DNA of 64,000 bases from Lichenostomus cassidix. Taxonomy: Eukaryota > Chordata > Aves > Passeriformes > Meliphagidae. Positions 1 through 10,542 of the stretch are shown here, in pieces. Every line of letters begins with the position of its first letter. Position 1 is the stretch's first letter. The position numbers and the translations under genes were made by a program. The stretch covers positions 5,130,380-5,194,379 of the forward strand of contig CM039181.1 in the NCBI GenBank assembly GCA_008360975.2, given 5' to 3'. The notes under the pieces are model-generated. The model searched no databases and was not told where the DNA came from. It was given only the letters and a program-made list of their open reading frames with translations.

Positions 1-17
1 TGTTTGTTTGTTTGTTT
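1..17. repeat. (TGTT)n microsatellite at window edge
   Basis: Four TGTT units open the window inside an SLC37A3 intron. The tract is cut by the window boundary, so its full length is unknown. Confidence 0.7.
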
Positions 18-823
18 ATTTTGTAATATATAGATGATTTTGTAATATATAGATGTTTGCTGGATGTGAGATGCATGTGTCTGATCAAGAAAAATGGTCA
101 AACTGGTCCTTTAGGTATCAATTTAGATCACATCTTTTAAACTAAGTGGGTGTATGATTAGTGTTTTCTGTACAGGATGTTCTCCTGGAGAGGTAGAATC
201 AAACTGAAACTGGTGGTATTTAAGTTAGGTACATCCATAGGTTGTGTTTGGATTGGTTTTGTTTGTTTTCTAATGGAGGCATGGTGGGAAGGGAAGAAAA
301 CTTTGTTCTGATTAACTTTATTCATTCTTCAAGTTATTCTCAAAGCTTGCTTTTTTTTACCTGATGTCACTAATCTTCCTTTGGGAAAAAGTGAGATTTT
401 TTCCCTTTTTTTGATCATATTGAAAGTAAAATGAAACTCAGGGTAAACACAAAACCCAACAACATTAGTGACTGGAGTTTGTTGTAAATAGTTTCCAACC
501 AGTCTATTTCTTCCCCTTGCTCCTTTTGTGCTCTTCCTTTCCTGTTTGTTTTCTGTCATTTCTTATTTTGGCTGCTGCCACAAATACTTTAAGGGAATTA
601 TTCATTTAGTGAAGGCAGCAGGAGAAGCACAGAAGAGATGATGCACATAAAACAGAATATGCCTTTATTGTATTATTCATTAAAATGCTCATCAGTGTTT
701 CAGAGTAAGAAGCTGTCTAAGAGTTGCATGCTTGTTAGAAGTAGGGTTTGTTTTGCCAGTCATTTGTCTTGATGCAGGTGAAAGGAACATTTCACACTTC
801 TGGTTTGCTTGCTTGCCTTTTAG
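1..823 (+). other. SLC37A3: SLC37A3 intron (partial), upstream of first visible exon
   Basis: Noncoding intron sequence. I looked here for the preceding SLC37A3 exon, which should encode the first transmembrane helix and the lead-in to the first lumenal loop, and did not find it. The 5' exons are therefore outside the window. It ends in a pyrimidine-rich tract and the AG at 822-823. Confidence 0.6.
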
Positions 824-897
824 AAGTGAAACGAAGTGTCAGTGGACATGTTCTGCCTGAAGATAATGCCAGAATTGATCCTGATTTGATAATTAAA
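824..897 (+). CDS. SLC37A3: SLC37A3 window exon 1: first lumenal loop, N-terminal part
   Basis: This exon encodes 24 codons beginning VKRSVSGHVLP and ending DPDLIIK, after two bases that complete a codon from the previous exon. It is the least certain exon. Similarity to the mammalian loop is limited to a VK-S-S---P---N spacing, but the length to the next exon's conserved tryptophan matches human almost exactly. The acceptor is good (pyrimidines then TTTTAG). The donor AAA/GTGTTG is weak. An alternative donor about 34 bases later would put the next exon out of frame, which favours 897. The first lumenal loop is the most variable part of this protein. Confidence 0.6.
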
Positions 898-1023
898 GTG
901 TTGGAGGAATGGGAGCTTGCTTGGGCCAGGTGCTGTTGTGCTTTGGAGTTGGGGTTTTCATTGAAAAGGAGTAGAATGAGCCATACCTCTCCCTGTTCAC
1001 CTGTCAAAATTTTCTGTCTGTAG
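898..1023 (+). other. SLC37A3: SLC37A3 short intron
   Basis: A 126 bp intron between window exons 1 and 2. The acceptor is CTGTCTGTAG. It holds no other feature that I can see. Confidence 0.55.
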
Positions 1024-1116
1024 CTCTGGAACAGCAGCCATTTATTTCCAAATGCAGAAGAAGCAACACTCTTCCTGGGGACATTGGACACCATCTTTTT
1101 GTTTTCCTATGCTGTG
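1024..1116 (+). CDS. SLC37A3: SLC37A3 window exon 2: end of lumenal loop 1 and TM2
   Basis: 31 codons in phase 0, reading LWNSSHLFPNAEEATLFLGT and continuing into LDTIFLFSYAV. The second half is the start of transmembrane helix 2 and is nearly identical to human. The sequence contains an NSS glycosylation sequon in the lumenal loop, where human (from memory) reads SSN at the same place. It ends at a strong GTGAGT donor. Confidence 0.96.
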
Positions 1117-1563
1117 GTGAGTAAAACTAACCCCAAGGTGCTCAGCTTTGGTTGATTTGTACTGGGAAGATCACACCCACAATAAAAAGCTTAGTTCAGA
1201 GGCAAATTTTTTCTCTTTCAGTTGCTGTTAGTGCTGCTCATGCCTGTCAGCCATGTGAAGATGCTTGTTAGCAAATACAAGGGAAATACTATCACTTCAG
1301 AATTTCTTACACCCCTGTCACCAGGGGGTGGGAGGACTAGTTCTGTCTCTCCAAGAGTTCTCAGCTGAATTCTTTTAAACAGGAAATGTAATGAAGAGCT
1401 ACAAGCAGGGTTTCTTTGATGGCAGGAGAAGTGATTAGGATCAAACTGCAAGTTGGTGTAGCAGCAGTGTTTGGATAAGTTTGCCCTTTCTGTGTAATTT
1501 TAATACGTAGAGCTATAAGGTGCAAATCTCCTGGCTTTATTTAATGCTGTGTTTTGTTCTCAG

Positions 1564-1647
1564 GGTCTCTTTGTCAGTGGCATAGTTGGGGACCGCCTGA
1601 ATTTACGCTGGGTTTTGTCTTTTGGCATGTGCTCCTCTGCTCTGGTG
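1564..1647 (+). CDS. SLC37A3: SLC37A3 window exon 3: TM2 end, MFS loop 2-3 motif, TM3
   Basis: 28 codons in phase 0, from GLFVSGIVGDRLNLRWVLSF to SSALV. This holds the cytoplasmic loop 2-3 motif of the major facilitator superfamily (G---GDR-N-R), which governs conformational switching in this superfamily. It is flanked by a TTCTCAG acceptor and a GTAAGT donor. It is almost identical to human. Confidence 0.98.
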
Positions 1648-2776
1648 GTAAGTTGGAACACTCTAGTGGCGTTTAAAAATCTGCCTTAGGGTTTCTGGGT
1701 GGGGTTTTGCTTTAGGGGAGAAGAGGCTCTGTTTCTGTGTGAATCTGCTCACAAGCTCTAGCTGTTCCTCAGTGGTGTCAAAGCCTGCAGGTAACTTGGT
1801 GCTGGATGCATGTACTGCTTTGTCTAAAGCACTGAGCATAGGTGACTCTCTTCTCTTCTTCCTGAAATGTCTAGTTCTGGACACTGTGTCAGAAGGAGAT
1901 TCCTAAGTTTAAGGCACTGTCTAGAGACTTGATGAGCAGCTTTTGTTCAAGATTGGTGTATTTGGACTTTTGGGGACTGTTTTGTGATATAACTTAATCT
2001 CTTAGACCATGTGTCTTGTTATTGAGGCTTTTGCTTCCAAACACAATCTTTGCTCTGCTCTTTAAAGGACTTGCTAACAACACCAAGCACTCATTTACTT
2101 ATTTTATATGATTGCTAGGAGGGCATGTGTCAAAAAAGAATGTCTGCTTAAAACAAAAGCGTTCTTCAAATTCAAGCCACAGCAGATAAGTGTGAATCAG
2201 TTTTATCTCATGGTGGTTTTCTGGTTATTAAAGTAGTGGTAAAATGTGTGGGGTGTGTTTGATTGGCTACAAACCCCACTGTGGATTGCTGGGCTCTGCA
2301 AACACAACTCCAAGTGTGCATCAAGCACCCTGTGCCACAGTATGTGTTTATTTTGGCTAGTTTGGGTTAGAGCACTTAGTAATTTGAGACCTGGCTGTAC
2401 ATGACCTGGGAGGGTTCTGTTTGCAGAGAGCCTCGTGGATTAAGATGTCAGTACAACAGCAGATCAAGAGGCTACTGTATTTTTAGGGTTGTCACTGAAA
2501 GTATTTGTCTCTTCTTTCTCCTCTCCTGTTACAGCTGTGCTGTTTGGGGAGACAAAAGTCTTTTGGAGAGGAAATACCATGACAGCACGTTTGTCTCTGG
2601 AGTCAGGGCTGTGCTGGCTCAGCAGAGGGTGCTGTGAGCTCTGTGCTGTGTCTCAAACAATGCCAGCCTGGCCTCTGCTCTGGCCCCTGCACAGCTCCCT
2701 GAAAGCTTGTTGCTTTATTTAGGACTGCACTCCTGCCTCAGGGTGTCTTCTCTGTTTTCCCCCTGCTCCTCCCTAG
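1648..2776 (+). other. SLC37A3: SLC37A3 intron
   Basis: A 1.1 kb intron. I see no second gene, RNA gene or clear dispersed repeat in it. Confidence 0.8.
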
Positions 2777-2922
2777 GTGTTCTCCTTTGGCACTCTCACA
2801 GAGTGGTTGCATTTCTACAACAAGTGGTTCTACTGCTGTCTCTGGGTTGTGAATGGCTTGCTGCAGTCCACTGGCTGGCCCTGTGTGGTTGCTGTCATGG
2901 GAAATTGGTTTGGAAAAGCTGG
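2777..2922 (+). CDS. SLC37A3: SLC37A3 window exon 4: TM3 end to TM4 and TM4-5 linker
   Basis: 48 codons plus two bases, from VFSFGTLTEWLHFYNKWFYC through the helix WVVNGLLQSTGWPCVVAVMG to NWFGKAG. The GLLQSTGWP segment is a hallmark of the SLC37 family and of related organophosphate antiporters. It starts after CCCTAG and ends at GG/GTGAGT. Confidence 0.98.
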
Positions 2923-3546
2923 GTGAGTTGAGTTTTCTTCAGTGACTCACTTATCTGATCTGCTGAGTAATAGATTGAGCTGAAATTCTCAAACCAGAAA
3001 GGCCAACTGTTAGACCATAATTAAAATTAGGTAGGATGAAACATGCCTCACTTGTTACATTCTCTCTCTTTTTTTCTGGAGCCACAGGGCAGCCTGGTGT
3101 GAACACAACTGTGTGTGCTAAAAGCACAGGTTCAAACTTCAAAAATCCCATAGTGTAGAGTGACTGAATTTTAATCTTCATGCCACTGGAAAACCTGTTT
3201 CTGCCTACTTAGCAATAAAGGGAGCAAATGGTAACTGACTCATCATAGGTTCAACTCTCACTTTGGGCTATTGCACAGCAGATGAGCTCTAGTCATAGTC
3301 TGGAACCTTGTTGCCTGCTCACTCTGCTTTAATACAGATGTTTCAGGGTTCCTTGCTTGTCTCTTTATCACGTCCAAATTATTACATGTTTTGTTCTAAT
3401 GAACTTTGAGTCTCTTTGAAGTGGTAAAGGAAAATGGTGTGACTTTATTCGCAAGTTAAAGTTCGCTTGAATATTTTGGTTTTGTCTTGTTCATGATGTC
3501 ATCTGTCCTCACATTGCCTGCTTCAAGTCTGTTTCTCCTTCTGCAG
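2923..3546 (+). other. SLC37A3: SLC37A3 intron
   Basis: A 624 bp intron with no recognisable feature apart from its splice sites. Confidence 0.8.
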
Positions 3547-3643
3547 GAGGGGTTTTGTGTTTGGACTCTGGAGTGCCTGTGCATCTGTGGGAAACATCCT
3601 TGGGGCATTCCTTGCCTCTTGTGTTCTCAAATATGGCTATGAG
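3547..3643 (+). CDS. SLC37A3: SLC37A3 window exon 5: TM5
   Basis: One base completing a glycine codon, then 32 codons, starting RGFVFGLWSACASVGNILGA and ending CVLKYGYE. It covers transmembrane helix 5. Human has GRGVVFGLWSACASVGNILG at the same place. The acceptor is CTTCTGCAG and the donor is GAG/GTAGGT. Confidence 0.98.
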
Positions 3644-4290
3644 GTAGGTATTGCTGCCTGGCTTCTAGCTACACCTGCATGTCTGATGGGTTTTGAGACA
3701 CTGGTTTTTTATCCTGTCTTTGAGAGATGACAGCCTCATGAGTCCAATTTTATCTTCCTGAATTCTGTGGAGGCAAGCAGTAGGCAGAACAGAAAGGCTG
3801 TTCCTCTCCTGACTCTTCCAAAGCACTGTGAGAGAGCGAAAAAGCAGTGGGTATAAAGTGAAGCAGGGATAGTTCCAATTGGATGTTTGAAAAACTGTTT
3901 TCCTAATATGTTTGTTAAGCAGTGGAACAAGGAGACAGCCTGGAGGATCTGTCTTTGGAGGATTTCAAGATCTGGTTGACTAAGGACCCTTCTTTGAGCA
4001 GTCCCTTCCTATAGAGCTGGATCTCTTGTTGTGTTGGCTCAGCTCCTTCCTCCCTGCTGTCACCTCAGGACACTAAAATGAAAACAGCTGTTTTAGTGTG
4101 GTCTGTCAGCCTCAGTCTGTCCAGGAGATGCAGAGATCACTTGTTTCCCAGCGTTATGGGTGCAGTCTGGGTTGCCATAGCTGTGTTTGCTCTCTAATGA
4201 GGTTGAAATGTAAAGAAACCCTCATTAGCCAGGAAGGTATGTGTGACTGAAAGTGCTTTAAACAAGAATGTTTTATTTATTTCTCCTCAG
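3644..4290 (+). other. SLC37A3: SLC37A3 intron
   Basis: A 647 bp intron. I see nothing beyond splice signals. Confidence 0.8.
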
Positions 4291-4375
4291 TATGCTTTCT
4301 TGGTGACTGCCTCGGTGCAGTTTGCTGGAGGAGTCATTGTGTTCTTCGGGCTCCTGACGTCGCCGAAGGAAGTGG
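4291..4375 (+). CDS. SLC37A3: SLC37A3 window exon 6: TM6
   Basis: 28 codons plus one base, starting YAFLVTASVQFAGGVIVFFG and ending LLTSPKEV. It encodes transmembrane helix 6 and the start of the large central cytoplasmic loop. The acceptor is TTTCTCCTCAG and the donor is G/GTGAGT. Confidence 0.98.
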
Positions 4376-5430
4376 GTGAGTGGAAGAGCTGTGCTATTTC
4401 AATCCCTTCATGGAAAGCAGATCTGCAGCTTTCCATGTAGTACTACTCAATCTGACAGCATTTATCCTCAGGGCTCTTATCAAATGGTGTTGCACCTCAG
4501 TGCATCTAATGGAGCGAAAGCTTTACTTGCCAAGATCACACTAAATGCTACCATGCATTGTGTATGGAGTCAGGATATTTTTTTAGAGCAAAATAAAATG
4601 GCCTGGCTCTAACATCTCCATTAGGATATGCCTAATTATCAGTTTTTCTTCACCTGAAAAATCAGTATTTGTTAAAGAAACAGCAGACAAACTGATAACT
4701 GGCTATTGTAGGAGAAAACTGTGGCAAGCCTTAACTGTGCAATGGGAAGGGAATGCAGTTTTGGTCTGCAGGTCTCCTACAACCAGATAAATACCTCTTG
4801 GGTTGGATGTGTTTCTTCTCTGAGAAGGTGGCAGGCAAGTCAGAGTGTAACAGGAAAACAAAAGAACTTTGGGGCTTTGACAGGGCTGTGGAGGAGGTTT
4901 CCCAGGTGCCTGCAAAGGCTGTAAAGTTGGCAGCACTAAAGCTGCCATAAAGAGTGCTCTTAAGAGTGCTCTGCATCCCAGGAAGCACAATGCAGTTCCC
5001 AGGCCTCCCATACAAGCAGAGGCATTAACAGGCAGCAGGTGTCTGAGTCCCTGCTGCTCCCCTCAGCCTCCACTCTCAAGGGAGGTGGCACCCAGCAGCC
5101 AGGGCTGAGGATCCCAACCCCTCAATCTGAGGGGAAATGCACTAATTTGTTGTGTCTTCCAACTAATGGCCAGACACTCAGAACAGACAAAGCCGACGCC
5201 AGGATCAGACAATACTTTCAAGAGCCCTAGAAGACAAAGGGTAGAAACTGGCGGCACTGCAGAGCACCATCTAGAAGAGTTGCTAAGCCAAAGGAGGATG
5301 GAGGTATGGGAGAGCAAGGGAATTGCTAGAAGGTAGAATTGCTTGAAAGAAGCGAGCATAGCTTTAGAGTGGGAGAGGGTGAGCAGACTGTGGTCCGTTT
5401 TTCCTGTTGCTTATTCCTTGTAAAACTTAG
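4376..5430 (+). other. SLC37A3: SLC37A3 intron
   Basis: A 1.06 kb intron. Short open frames occur on both strands, but none shows coding character or similarity I recognise. Confidence 0.8.
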
Positions 5431-5615
5431 GCCTCCCTGAGCTTGGGGCAGATGAAGATGAAGGCAGTGTGGAAGAAGATGCCAACAGACCTCTGATGGG
5501 CGATGATGATGTAGATGATGACGACCGGAATTACTCCATTCAGGCAGCTGACAATGACAACCAGCCCAAGGCCATTGGCTTTTTCCAGGCTTGTTGCCTT
5601 CCTGGTGTAGTACTG
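5431..5615 (+). CDS. SLC37A3: SLC37A3 window exon 7: central cytoplasmic loop, acidic
   Basis: Two bases completing a glycine, then 61 codons. The loop joins the two six-helix halves. It begins LPELGADEDEGSVEEDANRP, carries an aspartate run (GDDDVDDDD), then RNYSIQ, and ends with QACCLPGVVL, the lead-in to TM7. The RPL, NYSIQ and QACCLPGV anchors match human. The stretch between them is more acidic here and is coded by repeated GAT/GAC codons, which suggests growth by codon repeat slippage. The donor is CTG/GTGAGG. Confidence 0.97.
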
Positions 5616-7975
5616 GTGAGGACACTGCTTCTTAAGTAAGAGCTGACTTATCTGTTAAACACAAAGCTGGCTTTTTGTGTTGTCAGGATTTGTTCACATG
5701 GTTGTTAATATGTTGACCATATGTTGTGGTGGTTGACATCTGACGTCTCACGCTGTTAACATGTTGGGGTTGGGGCTGTTAGCCTTGTGTGATGGATGAT
5801 GCTGCCTGGGTGTGTGGTGTGTGTTGCTCTTCCCATCCTGCTTCATGGGGAGCATGCAATGAGCCAGTGAAGGGCAGCAGAAATCCTGCCTGCCCTGCTG
5901 TGAATTTGGAATTTTGCTGTCAATGAGCAAAGGTGGCCATAGGATGCTTCCTTGGTAAGAGGGATGCCTGGCCTGAGGAGTGGGGTTCTCACTCCTAACT
6001 GAGCATCACACAGAGCTCTGTGGCACTGGTATTGAGATTTGGGGTTTTTCAGTTACCTTAAAGCAGAAAGCTGTCCTGAAAAGCCTGAATCAGCATGATG
6101 TGAAATCTGGCAAAGTGTGCAGGGCTTTTTATGAACAACTGGAAACAAGGCCTGGTGATGCAGTTTCCACATATCCTCGTCCTGTCCCTTGAAAACTTGT
6201 GCTTCTGCACAAGCAGTATTACCCAATTCAAGTTCAGCTGAAAAATTAACCTGTGATTAAAACCCAATGTTAATTTTGTGTGTCAGTGGGCTCTGTGTCC
6301 CCTGAATACTAGAGCCAGTGCAAGAGAGGGGGCAGAGTGGCTGGGTCAGAGCAAAGCAGTTGGCTATGGTGATTAAGGCAACAGAAAATCTAGAAGGGGT
6401 GGGTGGATTGTCAGTGTTTTGACTGCAGGACAACCACAGTCCTGTTGGTAAGACCTTAGTTGAGGGATGGTAAAAGAAATCAAACCCATCTTGAGTTCTT
6501 TCCTACTTTGGCTAAATGCCTCATGCAAAATGGTGGTGGTGGCATCTGCCTCAGCTGATGTGTGACTTTTTTCACTGGCCTGAGCAAAAGGAGATGGCAG
6601 CAACTGAGGTTGCTGGCTTTGAACTTTGGATTTTGAGGGCATATTCCACACCCTAATCCAACAACCTGAACGCCTCTGAGTTTTGTCTGATGCCAGATTA
6701 GTGCCTAGACAAGCAGGGATACCATGTCAGATTGGTGAGAGACCAAATACTGAGAGAATCTCCAAAGCCTTGTCAAGATTCTATAAAGAATTTATTTGAC
6801 ATATTTTTTCTGTAGCTCCTCTCATCTCCTGCTGAGTGATACAGTGGAAGAGTTTTAGTACAGACAGCTTTCCCCTGAGCCTCTAGGAATTCAATGTTTA
6901 ATCACTCAGACAATCTGGTAGACAGTTTCTTAGTGTGTTGTAATAAATATCACTTTGTGCAGTGCACTTTTCACACCCAGAGGCAGGAGAACCCTACCAG
7001 ACATCCCCACATCTTCCATGTGTGGTGGAAATCAGTTTGTGTCCTGTAAGAGTGAAAAAGCATTGATAATACAGCTAAAAAGTATTAAAATAATGCAAAT
7101 TCAGAAGAGATGATTTTGTGGAGTTTAATATATATGAAAAGCTTTGTTTTTTTGAAATTCAAAACCAAGTGTCTATAGGCACATATGCACATATTCTCAA
7201 AAGCTGTGCTTTAACATCTTCATCCTTGTTTGCCTCTTCAAATGGGTTCCTTGAGCTGCCATGTCTGTTTAGAGGTGGCTTTACTGAAATAGTGTGACTT
7301 GTCCCACTGCAAGCTGGGCCAGCAGTCCCTGAGAACAAATCTTTGCCACACACATGAAGGTTCTGAAGGAGGAGATCTGCTAGCTAAGGACAGATTGAGC
7401 TCAGCAGCCAGAGGAAAGAGGTTGTCTCAGCTGTTGGGTTGGGAAGCCTGTGCTTAGCTTTGGCCAAAGCTTTCATCCTGCAGTACCTGCCTGGGGATTA
7501 TGAATGAATAATCTCTTCTGGTTTCTCTTCTGGTGCTGTAAGCAGATGAGCCTTCTGAGCAGCACAGGATAGCACAGAGCAACCATTTCACCTAATTTTT
7601 CTCATTATGATGCACAGGTGACTAAATCTCAAGCTTTTTTCATGTCAAGTGGTTGGCTCCCTTCTTTTCAGAAAGTGAATTAAATTTTCTTCAGTTTTTG
7701 AATCCTGGTGTCATTTCCTCTCAAGATTACACTGGAAGTGTTTTAACCCATTGCATTCAGTGGTAGAAAAATAACCTTCTTGACAGTGATTTTTGTGTTC
7801 CTGGGTTCCCTTTGATGTTCAGCATTAAGCTTTCATGATGCTGCCTTCTTACATGAAATTCAGAAACACTGTCCCCTGAAAGCTTTAGCTGGATCCAGAG
7901 CTTTATGGGAATAAGCAGAAATGCTGTTTGCATTTCTCAAGCACTAACTGCTCGCTGACCCTCTCTTTGTTCCAG
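5616..7975 (+). other. SLC37A3: SLC37A3 intron, longest within the visible gene
   Basis: A 2.4 kb intron. It is AT-rich in its middle part (about 7060-7160). No repeat family or RNA gene could be named. Confidence 0.8.
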
Positions 7976-8117
7976 TACTCCTTGGCTTATGCCTGCTTGA
8001 AGCTGGTGAATTACTCCTTCTTCTTCTGGCTGCCCTTCTACCTCAGCAACAACTTCAGATGGAAAGAAGCAGAGGCTGACCAGCTCTCGATCTGGTATGA
8101 TGTGGGAGGAATCATAG
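7976..8117 (+). CDS. SLC37A3: SLC37A3 window exon 8: TM7 and TM7-8 loop
   Basis: 47 codons plus one base, from YSLAYACLKLVNYSFFFWLP through FYLSNNFRWKEAEADQLSIW to YDVGGIIG. It encodes helix 7, the lumenal loop, and the start of helix 8. Nearly every residue matches human; FRWKEAEADQ replaces human FGWKEAEADK. The acceptor is TTTGTTCCAG and the donor is G/GTGAGT. Confidence 0.98.
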
Positions 8118-9347
8118 GTGAGTGAGCAGGGCAGTGACATCTTCCTGCAGTTGCCCCAGTAGTGTTTGAGAATGAAAGGCAGTGAATGCAGCCAGAGCAG
8201 TTGTGTTCAGTGGGATCCAGCTGTTCACTGAATGTGGGAAAAGTCTAGTTGTGTATGTGGCTGCTTGAGTTTTTTTTCTTAAAACATAAAGTATATCACA
8301 CCCTAAAGAGTTTACATATAAATGAAGGGCACTGTCATGCTCTTGAAAATTATCTCCAGCTGGCATTTTTCTTCACTGAGTTGGATTTCTTGAAGAGTGC
8401 TGTGTACAAAATGGTTTCCCTGCTTGCTACCTCCTTTCTGACAGGTGCCCTTGGGGAAGATTTAGATCTGGACTTAGTGGGTTGTGTACTGTTCCATCTG
8501 TCCTGTGTTTTTAAGGACAGACTCATTGCAGATCTTAGCAGAGCAGGCACCAACTGTGTTATGTTCAGAAATTAAATGTAACTGCACTTTGTTTCTGCTG
8601 CTTGCAAAATCTGACACGGTTCCTCCAGAATACAGAACATATTATATATGTGTTTAGACTTCCACTCTCCTGTGCTCAGGTTCTTGCTTTATTCCCTTGT
8701 CCAGTTAGCTTTCCTATAATAGACATTCTTGTTTGGGTCAGTTCAGGGTCAGTGTTTTTGCCTCTGTGGCCTTTTCTGCATTAGGCTTTCTCAGCATTCT
8801 GGCTTTTACCAGCAGAGCAGCTCCTGCAGAGGTAGCAATGGTACACAAGGTGATTTTTATTGGTCTTTGGCATTTGTTGCAATCACTTGCACCTACCTTA
8901 AGAGGATGATACAGCAGGGAATGTGAGGCCCCTGTGTGATAGTGTTTTCCCTGTGGGAAAGAGCTGCCTTTTCCTGCACTCTTAGTTAAAAGAACCTGCC
9001 ACAGTGTTAAGCTTGCTTAATCCAGAGCTGTTGTGGTCGTAGAGCTGTGATGGTCCTATAGGGGAAGGGAAAGGAAAATGGGAGCATTGGCTAGTTGCAT
9101 GCCAGAAAAAAGAGAGGTAATAGATTCCCAGTAAAGCAGTATGAGTAGTTTTCCTTGCTCTAGCTGAGACACTTAAGCTTACTGTTGTCTCTGTGTCCAG
9201 GGCAGTAAGGCTTAGCTCTCAGGATTTTGGAGGGAATGTGTATTGATGAGGAGGCAAGAGCCCACTGCACTCAGTGAAACGAGCTTTATTCAGCATGTCA
9301 GCATCCTCAGCCTAACAGTGACTAATTTTTTTTTATTTTTTTAACAG
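8118..9347 (+). other. SLC37A3: SLC37A3 intron
   Basis: A 1.2 kb intron. A strong T-rich tract precedes the acceptor at about 9329-9347. No other feature is visible. Confidence 0.8.
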
Positions 9348-9449
9348 GTGGGACTATCCAGGGCTTGATTTCTGATGTGCTGCAGAAGAGAGCCCCAGTG
9401 CTAGCAGTGAGCCTGCTCTTTGCTGTGGGCTCTCTTTTTGGATACAGCC
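9348..9449 (+). CDS. SLC37A3: SLC37A3 window exon 9: TM8 end, C-half MFS motif, TM9
   Basis: Two bases, then 33 codons and one base, from GTIQGLISDVLQKRAPVLAV to SLFGYS. The GG-IQG-ISD segment is the C-terminal copy of the MFS loop motif between helices 8 and 9. It ends at the donor C/GTGAGT, so the next codon (arginine) is split between exons. Confidence 0.98.
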
Positions 9450-9686
9450 GTGAGTATGCTGTGCTGCACGGGGATAAGAGGTTCATTCACAGCATCCTGG
9501 AGAGAACCAGGGCACAGCTTGTTCTCATTATGTTTTCTGGTCTTCAAACTGCTTCTGGATCAGAATGGTGCCTTTTGGTCTATTTTGCTCAAGTGTGGCA
9601 CTGCACAGAAAGAAATGTGTTCTCTGGTTAATGGGGTGGAAATGAATTAGCTGAGTGGCTGGATTTCCCTGTACTGATGAGTTATG

Positions 9687-9714
9687 GTACTGATCCTTCT
9701 GTACTGATCCTTCT
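9687..9714. repeat. 14 bp perfect tandem duplication
   Basis: GTACTGATCCTTCT occurs twice head to tail, with a partial third copy just before it at about 9670. It lies in an intron and no function is implied. Confidence 0.85.
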
Positions 9715-10104
9715 CCAGTGTCAGGGAGATTTTTAGCACTGTCATTGTGTGAACACCACAGTTGGCAGAGCAAGAAATCTCAGATGCTTTCCTATACTAT
9801 GAGGAAGGAGAATCTGTGGACAGATCTATGCTGGGCTATATATACACTACTGAGAGGCAGGAGAAGCTCTTAGACTTCATTACTTACACTTCTGTAAGTG
9901 GTGAAATTGCAGAGTTTCTGCCTTTTTTATGACAGATACAGTTCTTAGTGTCTGGATGTTGAATCTCAGGAAAACAGAGTGTAAGGAGACGGGAAGATAT
10001 AATTTCTGTGAAACATCAACAAAGCACTTCTAGGGGTGACAGGTTTGTGTCTTCAGACAATGTCCTGTGGTACCAGAATGATTTAACTCACTGGGATGTC
10101 ATTG

Positions 10105-10183
10105 CACTTCTCTGTGTCTTCCTCCAAAATGGGGTGGTGGTACAGATAGACTTTTACAGAGCACTTTGAGATCTGTTGGTAGA
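10105..10183 (+). repeat. MIR-like ancient SINE/LINE-tail fragment
   Basis: The segment reads CTTCCTCCAAAATGGGG followed about 35 bases later by ACAGAGCACTTTGAGATCT. This order (cytosine-rich, AAAATGGGG, then CTTTGAGATC) resembles the 3' half of MIR and related amniote core-SINEs as I recall their consensus. It is diverged, and the exact family cannot be named by eye. Confidence 0.5.
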
Positions 10184-10494
10184 AATCCCTGCCAGAGCTG
10201 GATGTGAAAAGTGTAGCTTTTGGAAGCATGCAGGCTTACTCAGATGGTTGTGAAGTAAGGTCAATAAGTCATTCTCATTTACTATCTCCTAGCAGTAAAT
10301 GAGTACCTCCTTACTAATCTCTGTATTTTAAAAAAATGTTTTGGAAAATGGAGAAGGAGTGAAAGGGCTGATTCAAATGCTGAATACTTTATAATGAGAG
10401 AGTTTGAGCTGAGTCCAACTTCCCCAGAGAGATAGATGAAGGACTCTCTTACTATTCAAGTTTTATTTACACTCACCTGGTCTTTCTCTTGCAG

Positions 10495-10542
10495 GTTCCC
10501 CAAACAGCAAACCTATCAATGCTGTGATCATGGCAATTACAG
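10495..10542 (+). CDS. SLC37A3: SLC37A3 window exon 10: short 48 bp exon, loop 9-10 and TM10 start
   Basis: The exon completes the split arginine codon and adds 15 codons (SPNSKPINAVIMAIT) and one base. It corresponds to human SPNDKSINALLMTVT. The acceptor is CTCTTGCAG and the donor G/GTATCT is weaker than average. A long TATC/TA microsatellite begins only about 65 bases after the donor. Confidence 0.97.

Larger units (their letters stand above)
9450..10494 (+). other. SLC37A3: SLC37A3 intron with an old SINE-like fragment
   Basis: A 1.05 kb intron. It holds a 14 bp direct duplication at 9687-9714 and a MIR-like fragment at about 10105-10183, listed separately. Confidence 0.8.

Noticed and set aside
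898..935. Longer version of SLC37A3 window exon 1 ending at GGCCAG/GTGCTG
   Set aside because: It would shift the frame of the well-supported next exon (LWNSSHLF), so the 897 donor is preferred.
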